Source: Gramella sp. AN32 (GTDB taxonomy: Bacteria; Bacteroidota; Bacteroidia; Flavobacteriales; Flavobacteriaceae). Taken from it: a stretch of DNA of 64,000 nucleotides. Positions 17,078 through 26,354 of this stretch are shown here, piece by piece (the stretch's first letter is position 1; every line of letters starts with the position of its first letter). The notes beneath the pieces are model-generated. The model was not told the origin of the DNA. It saw nothing but the letters and a program-made list of their open reading frames with translations, and did no database searches. The stretch covers positions 310,001-374,000 of the forward strand of contig NZ_QEYO01000001.1 in the NCBI RefSeq assembly GCF_023718305.1. Direction: 5' to 3'. The translations under genes and the position numbers were made by a program.

Positions 17078-18160
17078 TTAGAGTTGAATTCTAAAATCTA
17101 TGCTCTTAAGATCTTCTGCAATTTTAAAAGAATAGTTGGCATTCCTGTATTCAAATACTATTTTTTTTAGAAGCATGTCATTTACTTCTTTCATTGAAAG
17201 ATAAGGTTGAGTTTGCTTTTTCAATAGCTTTTTTACCTTATGCTTTACTGAAAAAAAATAAGGATCTCCTTCAAAAACTACACAAATCACTCCTTTTTCA
17301 GCGGGCATAACTTCATGGATAAAATGTTCAACCTGAGCAAGAATATTTTTAATATGATAGATTTTATCAGGTGTTTTCAGCAAATCACTATTTTCCATTT
17401 TGATGACGCTCCCTATTTCCGGCTGTCTTCTTGGCCTGATAACTTTGAGCTTATTATTCATAAAATAATGCTGCTCATTGATTCGCATGATATTTTCTAC
17501 CCTTGGTTTTTGAGTAATAATTTTATCATCGGACCCATGGAAACTAGGATGCCAATAATGGTAAAATAATTTCTCAGGATATTTTCTTCTTTTATATCCC
17601 GCACGTTCAATACGATCAAACAGGTCTACGTCTTCAGCTCCATAAAAATGAAAGAATTCGTCATAACCATTAACCTTAATAAAAGCTTTTTTCGGGGCGA
17701 GTATCATCCCATTTACATCTCCTTTTCTTTCAACCTGAAGATCCGTGAAAGTATTTTCTTTGATTAATTTTGCCGAAACCTCCTTAGAAAGATAATTTAG
17801 GCAATAAAGACCAAAACCTGTCAAATCGCAATTTTCTTCAAGCTGTTTTGTTGTCGCCTGATGAAATAGAAGATCTACATCAGCAATAAAAATAAAAGGA
17901 GTTGAAACCTGCAAAATCCCATAATTCAAGGCCTTACTTTTATTCCAAAGCAAATGGGAGACATTTAATCTAAAAAAAATAACAAATGGATATTTTGAAA
18001 GTAGACTATCCAATTCATCTACATACTTTGGATCACTCCCATAGTCAACAAAACTGACGGAAAAATTTTTTTCTTTTTGTGATTGTAAAGAATCCAGGGA
18101 TAGCCTTATTCTATTAAGGTCTCGATTTCTGTTTGCGTATATAAATGTGATCATTCTCAA
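17078..18160 (-). CDS. Glycosyltransferase family 2 (galactosyltransferase-type C-terminal motif)
   Basis: The 360-residue protein starts ITFIYANRNRDLNRIRLSLDSL and continues with SVSFVDYGSDPKYVD. IADVDLLFHQ near residue 90 gives the metal-binding acidic triad. KGDVNGMILAPKKAFIKVNGYDEFFHFYGAEDVDLFDRIERAG is the acceptor-side signature shared with chondroitin-polymerase and beta-4-galactosyltransferase-like domains. About 150 further residues have no recognised domain. It lies 2 bp upstream of neuB in the same unit. It probably adds a Gal or GalNAc-type sugar; this is inference. Confidence 0.87.
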   Translation of the reverse strand: MRMITFIYANRNRDLNRIRLSLDSLQSQKEKNFSVSFVDYGSDPKYVDELDSLLSKYPFVIFFRLNVSHLLWNKSKALNYGILQVSTPFIFIADVDLLFHQATTKQLEENCDLTGFGLYCLNYLSKEVSAKLIKENTFTDLQVERKGDVNGMILAPKKAFIKVNGYDEFFHFYGAEDVDLFDRIERAGYKRRKYPEKLFYHYWHPSFHGSDDKIITQKPRVENIMRINEQHYFMNNKLKVIRPRRQPEIGSVIKMENSDLLKTPDKIYHIKNILAQVEHFIHEVMPAEKGVICVVFEGDPYFFSVKHKVKKLLKKQTQPYLSMKEVNDMLLKKIVFEYRNANYSFKIAEDLKSIDFRIQL

Positions 18161-18180
18161 TTTTATTTTTTACGAAAAAT

Positions 18181-19362
18181 TTATCTTCCAAACAGTTTCT
18201 TGATATTCTTTTTAAATATGATCTTATTTATCCTATAAAGACTATAAATTCCAAAAAAATAGACCTCCGGATCTATAGTATAATTTCGTTCCTTCATAAA
18301 ATCAAGAACCTCCCTGTCCAGTGGAGACTTATTTTTCTTAAATAGCAATTCACCAATATACCTTGCTTTTATTTTTTTAAATAAACTAATATCGAAAACA
18401 CCTTCATAATTTTTTAATTTCCCTGCTATGTCCAAGGTCAATTGTGTTCTTAAACATTTATAACATCTGGAACAATTAATTTCATCAATATTCTCCCAGG
18501 GATTGGTACAAACATCAAGATAATTATATGTATCTGAATACCCAGCTACCATTAATGTCCTTTCTACACGGGTATACTGAGCTACTGAAGAATAAAAACT
18601 TGTGGATTCGGTGTCTAAAAATCTCAAATAAAGAAAATCTGAATCACTTGTATCTTTGGGGTTTAATTTAAAATGATCGAGTTTATAGGCTGAAGCGTAG
18701 AAATAGTTCTTAAATAATTTTTGTAAATGCAAAGCACATGAAATATTTCTTAAACTATGACTTTGTTGAAAATTAAGCTTTAAAATTTCACTTAAATTAG
18801 AATCCACAGTAATAAGTTTTTTGTTTACCTGAGCAGCAAAACTCCTGATTCCCTCAAGCCTTGATTCATAAATCTTTCTGGCATGACTCCCCCCAAGGTC
18901 TCCATGAGATCCAACATTGAAAAACGTAAAATAATCAATCTTAAATGAACCTTTTTCATCAATATGATCATAAAATGTTGCAAATGAATCTATCCCACAA
19001 GACAAACCTGTACCAGCTATAGCAGCCTTATTTAAATCATTACCGTTAAGATTATCTGCGAATATATCAATTTTAACATATTCTGAATTGGCACTGGCAA
19101 GTGCGGGAATTAAATAATGCCTGATTGTATAAAATAATTTTTCAGAAACGTTCCCTTTGATCTTTATATTTTCTTTCCTTTCAAGACCAAGGAATAAGAG
19201 ACCTACTAAAAAAGCATCCAGGTTTCCAGTTATTATGAATTCTTTATATTCTAAAGGGAATTTATACCATAAAAAATGATCCTTGTTATCAAAGAACACC
19301 CTGGATGTAATTAAAACAGAGTCGTTTTCCATTTCTACTTTTTGAGGATATATTACAATCAT
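18181..19362 (-). CDS. QueC-like PP-loop ATPase domain protein
   Basis: The 393-residue protein carries a variant ATP-pyrophosphatase loop, GLSCGIDSFATFY, at residues 119-131. Near residue 285 it has a four-cysteine set, C285, C297, C300 and C303 (CSRCYKC), a spacing like the zinc site of 7-cyano-7-deazaguanine synthase QueC (C-x8-C-x2-C-x2-C). QueC adenylates a carboxylate and converts it through an amide to a nitrile. This protein is far longer than QueC, and its first 110 residues are unlike it. It lies between glycosyltransferases and the neu genes, so a carboxylate-bearing sugar is a plausible substrate. Function is unknown. Confidence 0.72.
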   Translation of the reverse strand: MIVIYPQKVEMENDSVLITSRVFFDNKDHFLWYKFPLEYKEFIITGNLDAFLVGLLFLGLERKENIKIKGNVSEKLFYTIRHYLIPALASANSEYVKIDIFADNLNGNDLNKAAIAGTGLSCGIDSFATFYDHIDEKGSFKIDYFTFFNVGSHGDLGGSHARKIYESRLEGIRSFAAQVNKKLITVDSNLSEILKLNFQQSHSLRNISCALHLQKLFKNYFYASAYKLDHFKLNPKDTSDSDFLYLRFLDTESTSFYSSVAQYTRVERTLMVAGYSDTYNYLDVCTNPWENIDEINCSRCYKCLRTQLTLDIAGKLKNYEGVFDISLFKKIKARYIGELLFKKNKSPLDREVLDFMKERNYTIDPEVYFFGIYSLYRINKIIFKKNIKKLFGR

Positions 19363-19367
19363 TAGAT

Positions 19368-20516
19368 CTACAATTCTTTTTGTATTAGATCATAACAGGC
19401 AATAACACCTGATTGAATTCGACTCCGTTCCAGCTGTGGACGTATATTTAATAAACTATACTGTACCTCCTTCTTAATTTTATCAGGATTGTTTATTACC
19501 TGTAATATTAATTCTTTAATTTCATTAGAATTCATAGGATTTTCTATTAATAATCCACCACCATTCCCCTGACTTATTATCTCTTCTGTAACCTTACCAG
19601 GATTAGATTGAATTGGGTAAGCTCCCATTACAATAGCTTCTAAAAGAGTATTTGGCATACCATCAGAAATACTATTACCAATATAAATTTTTGATCTTCC
19701 CATTAAGCTCATTACTTCAAAATGAGGGATATTTCCATAACACTTAAAATTCGCCCATCTATCCAGACGGGTTTTTGAAATGAAGTTCTTTACTTTTTGA
19801 TTTGCTGCGAAAACGACAATTTGATATTCTTCTAATTCAGGCTTTAGGCTTAGTAAACCTTCGAGCACAACGTTACATCTCCCCAATTTTCCCTCATATC
19901 CTTTAATCAAGATCACCTTGCGTCTTACATAAGGCTCCATAAGGTTTTCAAACTCTTCAAGATCATATCCTCCTCCACCAGGAAAAGCCCCAAGGAATTT
20001 ACCTTTAAACCCATGTTGAAGTGCAACTTTAAAATCCCGCTTACAATCAGCAAACATATAATCAAACTCCGGCAGGACTTTTTTAATATTTATTAAGTCC
20101 TTTTCGTTTTGCTGTCTAAAATAGAGATCATTTCCCCAGGCAGAATATACCCATTTAATATCAGGAAATTTTCTCATAACCTCTAAAACTGGTAATGCTC
20201 CAGACTGGAGCACAAAACTCTGGACAATATCAGGTTGAATTTCTTTGATCTTTTCTTCCACATACTCCGTTAAATCTCTTTGGTTAACCATATTGATCGT
20301 TCTATATAGTGCAGGAATATTTTTTTTTAACCAATACCTGCCAGGATAATCAACTCTGTTTTTCCATCCAATGAACTGATGAACAAAATCTATTTTTTTT
20401 ACCCTGGTATTCGAATCAAATACATCAATCCAATATACCTCGTGATGTGACAATTTTAAAAGGTTAGTCCAGTTAAAAAAGTGGGGTGCAAATATGGAGA
20501 CCATTAAGATTTTCAT
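19368..20516 (-). CDS. Glycosyltransferase family 4
   Basis: A 382-residue GT-B protein. It starts MKILMVSIFAPHFFNWTNLLKLS and has VYSAWGNDLYFRQQ in the acceptor half. KVILIKGYEGKLGRCNVVLEGL opens the donor domain, and SISDGMPNTLLEAIVMGAYPIQSNPGKVTEEI is the donor-binding loop with both conserved glutamates. It overlaps its upstream neighbour by 4 bp and lies 5 bp upstream of the QueC-like gene. Substrates are unknown. Confidence 0.9.
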   Translation of the reverse strand: MKILMVSIFAPHFFNWTNLLKLSHHEVYWIDVFDSNTRVKKIDFVHQFIGWKNRVDYPGRYWLKKNIPALYRTINMVNQRDLTEYVEEKIKEIQPDIVQSFVLQSGALPVLEVMRKFPDIKWVYSAWGNDLYFRQQNEKDLINIKKVLPEFDYMFADCKRDFKVALQHGFKGKFLGAFPGGGGYDLEEFENLMEPYVRRKVILIKGYEGKLGRCNVVLEGLLSLKPELEEYQIVVFAANQKVKNFISKTRLDRWANFKCYGNIPHFEVMSLMGRSKIYIGNSISDGMPNTLLEAIVMGAYPIQSNPGKVTEEIISQGNGGGLLIENPMNSNEIKELILQVINNPDKIKKEVQYSLLNIRPQLERSRIQSGVIACYDLIQKEL

Positions 20517-21754
20517 TGCGAAATATTAAGTGATTCTATAACTCCTTTTAAATATTCCGGCCCTAAATATCCTAAGAGAGAATCTCTATTTGAAATCTCC
20601 TTAAAGCTGTCATTTTTCCATTGAAAATAAAGTGATTCAATATGTTCTTTAATTTTATTAATATCGTCTATTTCACTCCAATAGGGGTAATCACTCCCCA
20701 GTAATCTTTTAGCCTCACTTTTTTGAGGTCCGAGTAATAAAATTGGTTTATTGGCCTCTACACAATGTGGGAACTTTCCAGGAAGAAAAGGACTTATATT
20801 CGATTTTGCTTCTAAAATTATATTTACAGCTGTTTTATTCTGCAAACTATAAACTGTTTCAAATTTCATGTATCCCTTGCTGACATAAATATTATCATTG
20901 GCTGATTTCTCCGAGACATGAGGGTTCTCACCGCCTATAAATAAGAGTTTGGAACATGCTTTTGCATCGGGATTTTCCGAAATGAAATTTTTAAATGCTT
21001 CTAATAACCATTCAGGATTACGCGCACCTAAAAGTGTCCCGGCATGAAGTAAATTAAATTCGTTTGGATTAAAAAATTCCGGAATTGCAATATCTGGAGT
21101 ATCACTATAAAAATTTTGATGCGGAATAATGACTCCGGTTTTTAGAAAGTTCGGATGGAATTGTCCCATCCATTCTTTCAACAATAAACTCGGGAATCCT
21201 GACCATCTTGCATTCTTCGAAATTTCACTGATAAACTCTTCCTTTTTTTTAGATCCGGATTCCCGCCAGGTATAAGGTTTTGGATAGTGATGCATGGGAT
21301 AAGGATCATGTATATAAGCCAACCATTTTTTATGCCATTGGGGTAATTTCAGAACCGAATGGTGTGGCCTAAAACTACCTCCTTTACTTAATGTAACAAT
21401 TATATCGTATTCTGATACCGAAACTTTACCTAATGCTTTTGCAATACTGTTGCTATCGTTTAACAAGGTGAATGAAAATCCAAAATAATTCTCTATATAT
21501 TTATTCAACCTTAGTCTAAATCTGTACCTTATCTGTCTTTCAAGTCTGCTTAAAAGAAATAGAAATCCACTTCGAATTTCTTTAATAGAAATAGTTTTAA
21601 TTCCTTCTAGTTTAATTTCTTTCCTGGTATAATGGAATACCGTCACCTCATAACCCAATAATGAAAGGTTTTTAATTAGAGCTACACGTCCTTTGGTACC
21701 GCTACTGTCCTCTACATCAATAGATTCAGCAACTATTAAAATTCTTTGTGACAA
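20513..21754 (-). CDS. Glycosyltransferase (GT-B, family 4-like)
   Basis: The 413-residue protein starts MSQRILIVAESIDVEDSSGTKGRVALIKNLSLLGYEVTVF, a GT-B opening with a glycine-containing loop. It continues with WLAYIHDPYPMHHYPKPYTW and HAGTLLGARNPEWLLEAFKNF at the donor-domain start. The usual E-x7-E loop is weak: KFPHCVEANKPILLLGPQKSEAKRLL replaces it. The gene is the first of the block transcribed away from wecB, whose start lies 154 bp away on the other strand. The intervening DNA must hold two divergent promoters. Confidence 0.82.
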   Translation of the reverse strand: MSQRILIVAESIDVEDSSGTKGRVALIKNLSLLGYEVTVFHYTRKEIKLEGIKTISIKEIRSGFLFLLSRLERQIRYRFRLRLNKYIENYFGFSFTLLNDSNSIAKALGKVSVSEYDIIVTLSKGGSFRPHHSVLKLPQWHKKWLAYIHDPYPMHHYPKPYTWRESGSKKKEEFISEISKNARWSGFPSLLLKEWMGQFHPNFLKTGVIIPHQNFYSDTPDIAIPEFFNPNEFNLLHAGTLLGARNPEWLLEAFKNFISENPDAKACSKLLFIGGENPHVSEKSANDNIYVSKGYMKFETVYSLQNKTAVNIILEAKSNISPFLPGKFPHCVEANKPILLLGPQKSEAKRLLGSDYPYWSEIDDINKIKEHIESLYFQWKNDSFKEISNRDSLLGYLGPEYLKGVIESLNISQ

Positions 21755-21884
21755 ATCAATTATTTAAATGGCTCCTGTAAATCTAATAAATTTCAGGAGT
21801 TATCGTTCGAATAACAGAGCTTCTCACAATTTAAACATTCAGGAATAAAATATAATTGAATAATCAATAGCCAAAAATTTCTAT

Positions 21885-21892
21885 TAGTTTTG
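21885..21892 (+). promoter_or_regulatory. Possible -7 element of wecB
   Basis: TAGTTTTG matches the Bacteroidota -7 consensus TAnnTTTG and lies 16 bp before the wecB ATG. No TTTG is found at the usual 19-21 bp upstream; the nearest TTG (21856-21858) is too far, so support is partial. Confidence 0.3.
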
Positions 21893-21908
21893 AGAAAATC
21901 ATTTACAA

Positions 21909-22991
21909 ATGAAAATTGACCTTATTGCCGGCGCAAGACCTAATTTTGTGAAAATCGCCGCTCTTTATTATGCCTATAGGTCTATCGGGAATAATTTTGA
22001 CTTCAGGCTTATACACACAGGCCAGCATTATGATGAAAAACTCAGCGGTATTTTCTTTAAAGAGTTAGGCATTCCTAAACCCGATTTTAACTTAGAAGTA
22101 GGGAGTGGCTCTCATGCCGAACAAACTGCGGCTATAATGATTGGCTATGAGCAAATTTTAAAGAAGTCCAAACCAGAACTAGTTATCGTGGTAGGTGACG
22201 TTAATTCAACAATGGCCTGTTCTATTGTAGCTAAGAAGTTAAATATTAAGGTAGCACATATTGAAGCAGGTATTAGATCTGGGGATAATACAATGCCTGA
22301 AGAAATTAATCGCATTGTAACCGATAGTATTTCTGATTATTTCTTCACCACTACACGAAATGCGTCGAATAATTTACTAAAAAGTGGTAAAAATGAAAAC
22401 CAGATCTATTTTGTGGGAAATACTATGATAGACACACTCGTGAAAAATCGGAAGAATTTTAAAAGACCAGAATGTTGGAATACTTTTAAATTAAATGAGA
22501 GAGAATATTTTATCATGACGTTACACCGGCCTAATAATGTTGATGAGGAGAAAACTTTCAAAAATATTTTAGCAGAAATAAACTATAGTTCTAAAGGCCT
22601 TCCGGTAATTTTCCCTGTACATCCAAGAACAGAGGCAGTAATAAAAACCCTTACTTCAGAAGTAAAGAATATTCGGTTTATCTCTCCATTAAGTTACCTC
22701 GAATTCAATTATCTGGTTGAAAGATCAAAAGCCGTAATAACAGACTCTGGTGGGATCACAGAAGAGGCTACATTTTTCAAGGTTCCTTGCATAACCCTCA
22801 GAGAGTCTACAGAAAGACCTGAAACTGTTCGGGAAGGAACAAATGAATTAGCCGGAAACGATCCGGATAAAATTAGTAAATATTTTGAAAGAATTTCTAC
22901 TGGCCAATGGAAGATAGGTAAGGTTCCAGAATACTGGGATGGAAAAACAGGAGAAAGAATATTACAAGGCTTAGCCGGTATTAAGCTCTGA
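21909..22991 (+). CDS. wecB: UDP-N-acetylglucosamine 2-epimerase (non-hydrolysing)
   Basis: The 360-residue protein shows the WecB/MnaA pattern: LIAGARPNFVKIAALYYAY at the start, LIHTGQHYDEKLSG, VVVGDVNSTMACSIVAKKL and HIEAGIRSGDNTMPEEINRIVTDSISDYFF. HPRTEAVIK and ITDSGGITEEATFFKVPCITLRESTERPET complete it. It interconverts UDP-GlcNAc and UDP-ManNAc, a donor for ManNAc or ManNAcA residues. It is the only intact plus-strand gene in the polysaccharide locus. Its 3' end overlaps the convergent glycosyltransferase gene by 11 bp. No matching UDP-ManNAc dehydrogenase is in the window. Confidence 0.95.
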   Translation: MKIDLIAGARPNFVKIAALYYAYRSIGNNFDFRLIHTGQHYDEKLSGIFFKELGIPKPDFNLEVGSGSHAEQTAAIMIGYEQILKKSKPELVIVVGDVNSTMACSIVAKKLNIKVAHIEAGIRSGDNTMPEEINRIVTDSISDYFFTTTRNASNNLLKSGKNENQIYFVGNTMIDTLVKNRKNFKRPECWNTFKLNEREYFIMTLHRPNNVDEEKTFKNILAEINYSSKGLPVIFPVHPRTEAVIKTLTSEVKNIRFISPLSYLEFNYLVERSKAVITDSGGITEEATFFKVPCITLRESTERPETVREGTNELAGNDPDKISKYFERISTGQWKIGKVPEYWDGKTGERILQGLAGIKL

Positions 22992-23925
22992 TCATTTTAC
23001 CCTTAAGTTTCAATAAAGGTCGAATAAGGGGATAAAATATAAATCCTATTTTATATTTTAATTTAGTAATCAATTTTGCGTCTGTCCTATTTAAAACCGT
23101 TTTTATCAGAGAATAAGATTGTAACTCAAATCCCATTTGGATAAAGAATTTAAAGAGATTTTCAGGAAATTTTTCCGCCTTTGTTAAATGATTCACAATC
23201 GAAATGGCCGCATCTACTTTGGATTTAACCCGTATTGAGTTTGAATTCTTGAATTCTCCTGTATTTGATTCTGAATGCTTTCTTCCAAAGTATAAATTCT
23301 TATCGATGCTAATTCCTTTCGGTTCCTTCAGCAATAATCGAGTATATAATTCCCATTCTTCTGCAAACAACAAACTTTCATTAAATTTTTCATTCTTAAA
23401 AATTTCTGTTCGCCACAAAACCTGGCAGGAATTAAAAGGTATTCTACCAGTTATCATATTTTCAACTTTAAGTGGATTATGTTCACTCACACTATAATTC
23501 TGTCGTCGATCAAACTCCCTCCTAAAATTGTTGAAAAATACGCTTCTTCCATATCTGCAATAATCCGCGTCATTTTTAACCAATTCTTCAAAACTCCATC
23601 TTAAACAATCTGGATGCGCTATATCATCATCATCAAAAAAAACTATGGATTTACCTATGGCGTTTTCCAATCCCATATTCCTGCAACCGGGAAGACCTTT
23701 AGCAAAATCATTAGTTCTTCGGTAATATTTAAATCTGGAATCAGTTCGAATAAATGATTCCAAAAATTCCTTTGTTCCATCACTGCTTCCATCATCAATT
23801 ATGATGCATTCCCAGTTTTTAAAACTTTGATTCGTAATCGCAATCAAAGACTCCTCTATATAATGGAGCCTGTTATAGGTAGCCATTATTATTGAAACTA
23901 CAGGAGTGATTTTACTTTTGGCCAT
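22981..23925 (-). CDS. Glycosyltransferase family 2
   Basis: A 314-residue GT2 enzyme. VSIIMATYNRLHYIEESLIAI, CIIIDDGSSDGTKEF and the metal-binding IVFFDDDDIAHPDCL occur in the first 110 residues. LLFAEEWELYTRLLLKEP near residue 215 is the catalytic-base region (E-E-W-E in place of the more usual E-D). The 3' end overlaps wecB tail to tail by 11 bp, so the two transcription units converge here with no room for a separate terminator. Confidence 0.92.
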   Translation of the reverse strand: MAKSKITPVVSIIMATYNRLHYIEESLIAITNQSFKNWECIIIDDGSSDGTKEFLESFIRTDSRFKYYRRTNDFAKGLPGCRNMGLENAIGKSIVFFDDDDIAHPDCLRWSFEELVKNDADYCRYGRSVFFNNFRREFDRRQNYSVSEHNPLKVENMITGRIPFNSCQVLWRTEIFKNEKFNESLLFAEEWELYTRLLLKEPKGISIDKNLYFGRKHSESNTGEFKNSNSIRVKSKVDAAISIVNHLTKAEKFPENLFKFFIQMGFELQSYSLIKTVLNRTDAKLITKLKYKIGFIFYPLIRPLLKLKGKMIRA

Positions 23926-23934
23926 ATATTCTTG

Positions 23935-24729
23935 TTAGCGCAATTTTCTTAAAATATCCCTGTAGATCTTATAGAAAAAATACCTTAGATGATAATATCG
24001 ATCTTTTATAATAATTGGAGAGGATGTTTGCTCTACATATTTCCCCTTTTTCAACATATCTTCTATTCTCTCGGTATGGATCTTATTTTCATTATAGAAC
24101 CGGGCATACCAAGCGTGATATAAAAAAATTTCTCCTTCATTATCAAATACCGCAGTAGTTTCATCATTTGAAGGGTTATCGGCATTTAAATAAAAAAATT
24201 TTTTTCCATTTCTTAGCAACCAGAAAAAGAAACAATAGTATTCTTCAAAAAGTGAAAAAGGTTTATAATTCTGAAAATTGACTTTATTCAAATCCTGGTC
24301 AAATTCATTCTCCAGGATGTATTGATTCTGATATATTTCTTTCTCATCAAAAATTTCATAAACCTTCTGTAAATTTAAAATGGTGAAGTATGTATTAATA
24401 GAGAAGGGGTTCTCATTACGCCAGTGTAAAGTCCCCCCATCTCTCATTCCGCAAACGGTATAATCATGTTCTTTCATGAAGTTTATAAGTGAAAACGTCC
24501 TATCGGGCTGTGTGAAAACCACATCCTCATCAGCCAGGATCAACCATTCCATATCCTCAGATTTCAATTTCTTAATGATATATATTAGGCTTCTCAATCC
24601 ATAAAATCCTTTACTTCCGTCTATTGCATATTTTTTAACTCTCTCAGGAAAGGATTTTACCGTTTTTTGGTAAAGATCCCAATTACCTACAGTAGTTGCT
24701 ATGGTTATTTTATCTGGATTAATTTTCAA
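23935..24729 (-). CDS. Putative GT-A-fold glycosyltransferase
   Basis: The 264-residue protein has an N-terminal segment ITIATTVGNWDLYQKTVKSF followed by YAIDGSKGFYGLRSL and EWLILADEDVVFTQPD. The ADEDVVF stretch occupies the place of the DxD metal site in GT-A enzymes. ALQK-type acceptor motifs of GT2 are absent, and I cannot assign a family. It sits 9 bp upstream of a GT2 gene and 24 bp downstream of a sugar methyltransferase gene. Role in glycan assembly is inferred from fold hints and position. Confidence 0.65.
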   Translation of the reverse strand: MKINPDKITIATTVGNWDLYQKTVKSFPERVKKYAIDGSKGFYGLRSLIYIIKKLKSEDMEWLILADEDVVFTQPDRTFSLINFMKEHDYTVCGMRDGGTLHWRNENPFSINTYFTILNLQKVYEIFDEKEIYQNQYILENEFDQDLNKVNFQNYKPFSLFEEYYCFFFWLLRNGKKFFYLNADNPSNDETTAVFDNEGEIFLYHAWYARFYNENKIHTERIEDMLKKGKYVEQTSSPIIIKDRYYHLRYFFYKIYRDILRKLR

Positions 24730-24753
24730 TCTAATAAAGATTAGTCTGACTAT

Positions 24754-25530
24754 CTAATGGGGAAGTCTATTATTAATAAGGTGACTGGATGGCGTTGTAT
24801 TATCACCTTTATGAATAAATATAATATTGTGATAAATATGCATAGAAGTTATATTTTGATCAAAATAATTTGGCTCATAGCCAGGTTTTAAGAATTCTGC
24901 ATGATTGATTCCATGAATTAAACTTTTAAAAAAATTTACTGCACTTAAAGGGTTGTCCATATCCTCGCTATCACCTCCATACCAGGGCCAATAAGCACAC
25001 TGGAGGTCTTCAACCACGTAAATCCCCCCTGTTTTAAGTTTCGGAAAAAGATGTTCAAAAGATTTCACGATATCTTCGTTCATATGACTCCCATCATCTA
25101 TAATGAAATCTATTTCTCCTATATCATTACAAATTCGGTCTAAGAACTGTGTATCGGTCTGGCTACCTTTTAAAATTTTTATCCTATTTTCTTCCAGTAA
25201 AGATTTATCATGAATATCGATAGCATAAATTTCACCTTTTTTAAAATAATCCTTCCACATTCTAAGTGAAGCTCCTCCCCTATCTGGATTTTTGTATCCC
25301 CCAACTCCTATTTCAAGAAGCTTAATATTCTTATTTTGAAAATTCTTAAAATGAGAATCGTAGTGAGGTGTATAAAAGTGCGTACCCCATTTATCGCATA
25401 AATGAAGCTGGGCCAATTTTGTTAGATCATTACGGTAATACTTACCCAGGAAGTATTGTTTTTTACCCCTCATATAGCTAATTAAAGGATCAGGTATAAA
25501 TCTCTTATAATTCATCAACAAAGAGTTCAT
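24754..25530 (-). CDS. Class I methyltransferase, macrolide-sugar O-methyltransferase-like
   Basis: The 258-residue protein starts with a lead-in (DKWGTHFYTPHYDSHF) before SAM motif I KLLEIGVGGYKNPDRGGASLRMW. IYAIDIHDKS follows, and IDFIIDDGSHMNEDIVKSFEHLFPKLKTGGIYVVEDLQCAYWP supplies the metal- and SAM-binding DDGSH/ED pair. This arrangement is that of MycE/ElmMI-type sugar O-methyltransferases of antibiotic pathways. Here the target is presumably a hydroxyl on a glycan sugar. The start overlaps the GT2 gene by 4 bp. Confidence 0.83.
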   Translation of the reverse strand: MNSLLMNYKRFIPDPLISYMRGKKQYFLGKYYRNDLTKLAQLHLCDKWGTHFYTPHYDSHFKNFQNKNIKLLEIGVGGYKNPDRGGASLRMWKDYFKKGEIYAIDIHDKSLLEENRIKILKGSQTDTQFLDRICNDIGEIDFIIDDGSHMNEDIVKSFEHLFPKLKTGGIYVVEDLQCAYWPWYGGDSEDMDNPLSAVNFFKSLIHGINHAEFLKPGYEPNYFDQNITSMHIYHNIIFIHKGDNTTPSSHLINNRLPH

Positions 25531-26354
25531 TTTAAGTTTTTAATTTTTCTGAAAGGCCATAATATTCTTTCTCCAAGCTTATGTTCTAAACTTTCCAGGG
25601 ATTTTTGTTTATCCAGTTCCTCCTTTCTCATCATATTCATCATATGAATTACGAAAGACTTAAAATGGTCTTTATATAATTCTGAATGTTTTAAATAGAT
25701 ATATTGTCTAAGTTCGTATTTTAGAGAATTTGCATTATCGTTTCTCGATTTTACTTTATTGCGATAATTAAACAGAATCTCAGGGATCACCATTGCTTTC
25801 CCGCCGTCCTTCAAAAGCCTTATATAAAACTCCCAATCCTCATAGCCATCAACCATAGTTTCATCGTAACCGCCTACATCTTGCCAACGCTCCTTTAAAA
25901 ACATAGAAGATCCCATAGCTACATTATTGACTAAAATATTTTTTAGTCCCCCTCCTCTAGGTTTGAATAATTTATACTCCTTTTCATTCCTAAACCAATT
26001 CGCAAAACAGGTTACGATTTCTATATCCTGATCCTTCTGAAATTCGGTTACAGCTCTTTCGCAAAACTCTGACTCAAAATAATCATCACTGTCCAGGTTC
26101 AAAATATATTTTCCTGATGAACTTTTTATTCCTCTATTTCTAGCCGAGCTCACACCTAAATTATCTTGAGTAATCAAATGATCAATCTTTGACTCTAACT
26201 TTTTTAAAACGGCTTTTGTCTTATTATTAGAGCCGTCGTCTACCACTATCACTTCCTTGTTAGGATAAGATTGAACAATTGCCGAGTTAACGCTCTTCTC
26301 TATGAATTCGTGATCATTATAACATGGTATGATTATGGAGACCTTAGAACTCAT
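25527..26354 (-). CDS. Glycosyltransferase family 2
   Basis: A 275-residue GT2 protein. KVSIIIPCYNDHEFIEKSVNSA, VIVVDDGSNNKTKAVL and GKYILNLDSDDYFESEFCE (metal site DSDD) fall in the first 105 residues. GGYDETMVDGYEDWEFYIRLLKDG near residue 170 is the standard catalytic ED region. It overlaps both neighbours by 4 bp (ATGA junctions). It should be a single-domain, soluble or peripheral enzyme. Substrate unknown. Confidence 0.93.
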   Translation of the reverse strand: MSSKVSIIIPCYNDHEFIEKSVNSAIVQSYPNKEVIVVDDGSNNKTKAVLKKLESKIDHLITQDNLGVSSARNRGIKSSSGKYILNLDSDDYFESEFCERAVTEFQKDQDIEIVTCFANWFRNEKEYKLFKPRGGGLKNILVNNVAMGSSMFLKERWQDVGGYDETMVDGYEDWEFYIRLLKDGGKAMVIPEILFNYRNKVKSRNDNANSLKYELRQYIYLKHSELYKDHFKSFVIHMMNMMRKEELDKQKSLESLEHKLGERILWPFRKIKNLK

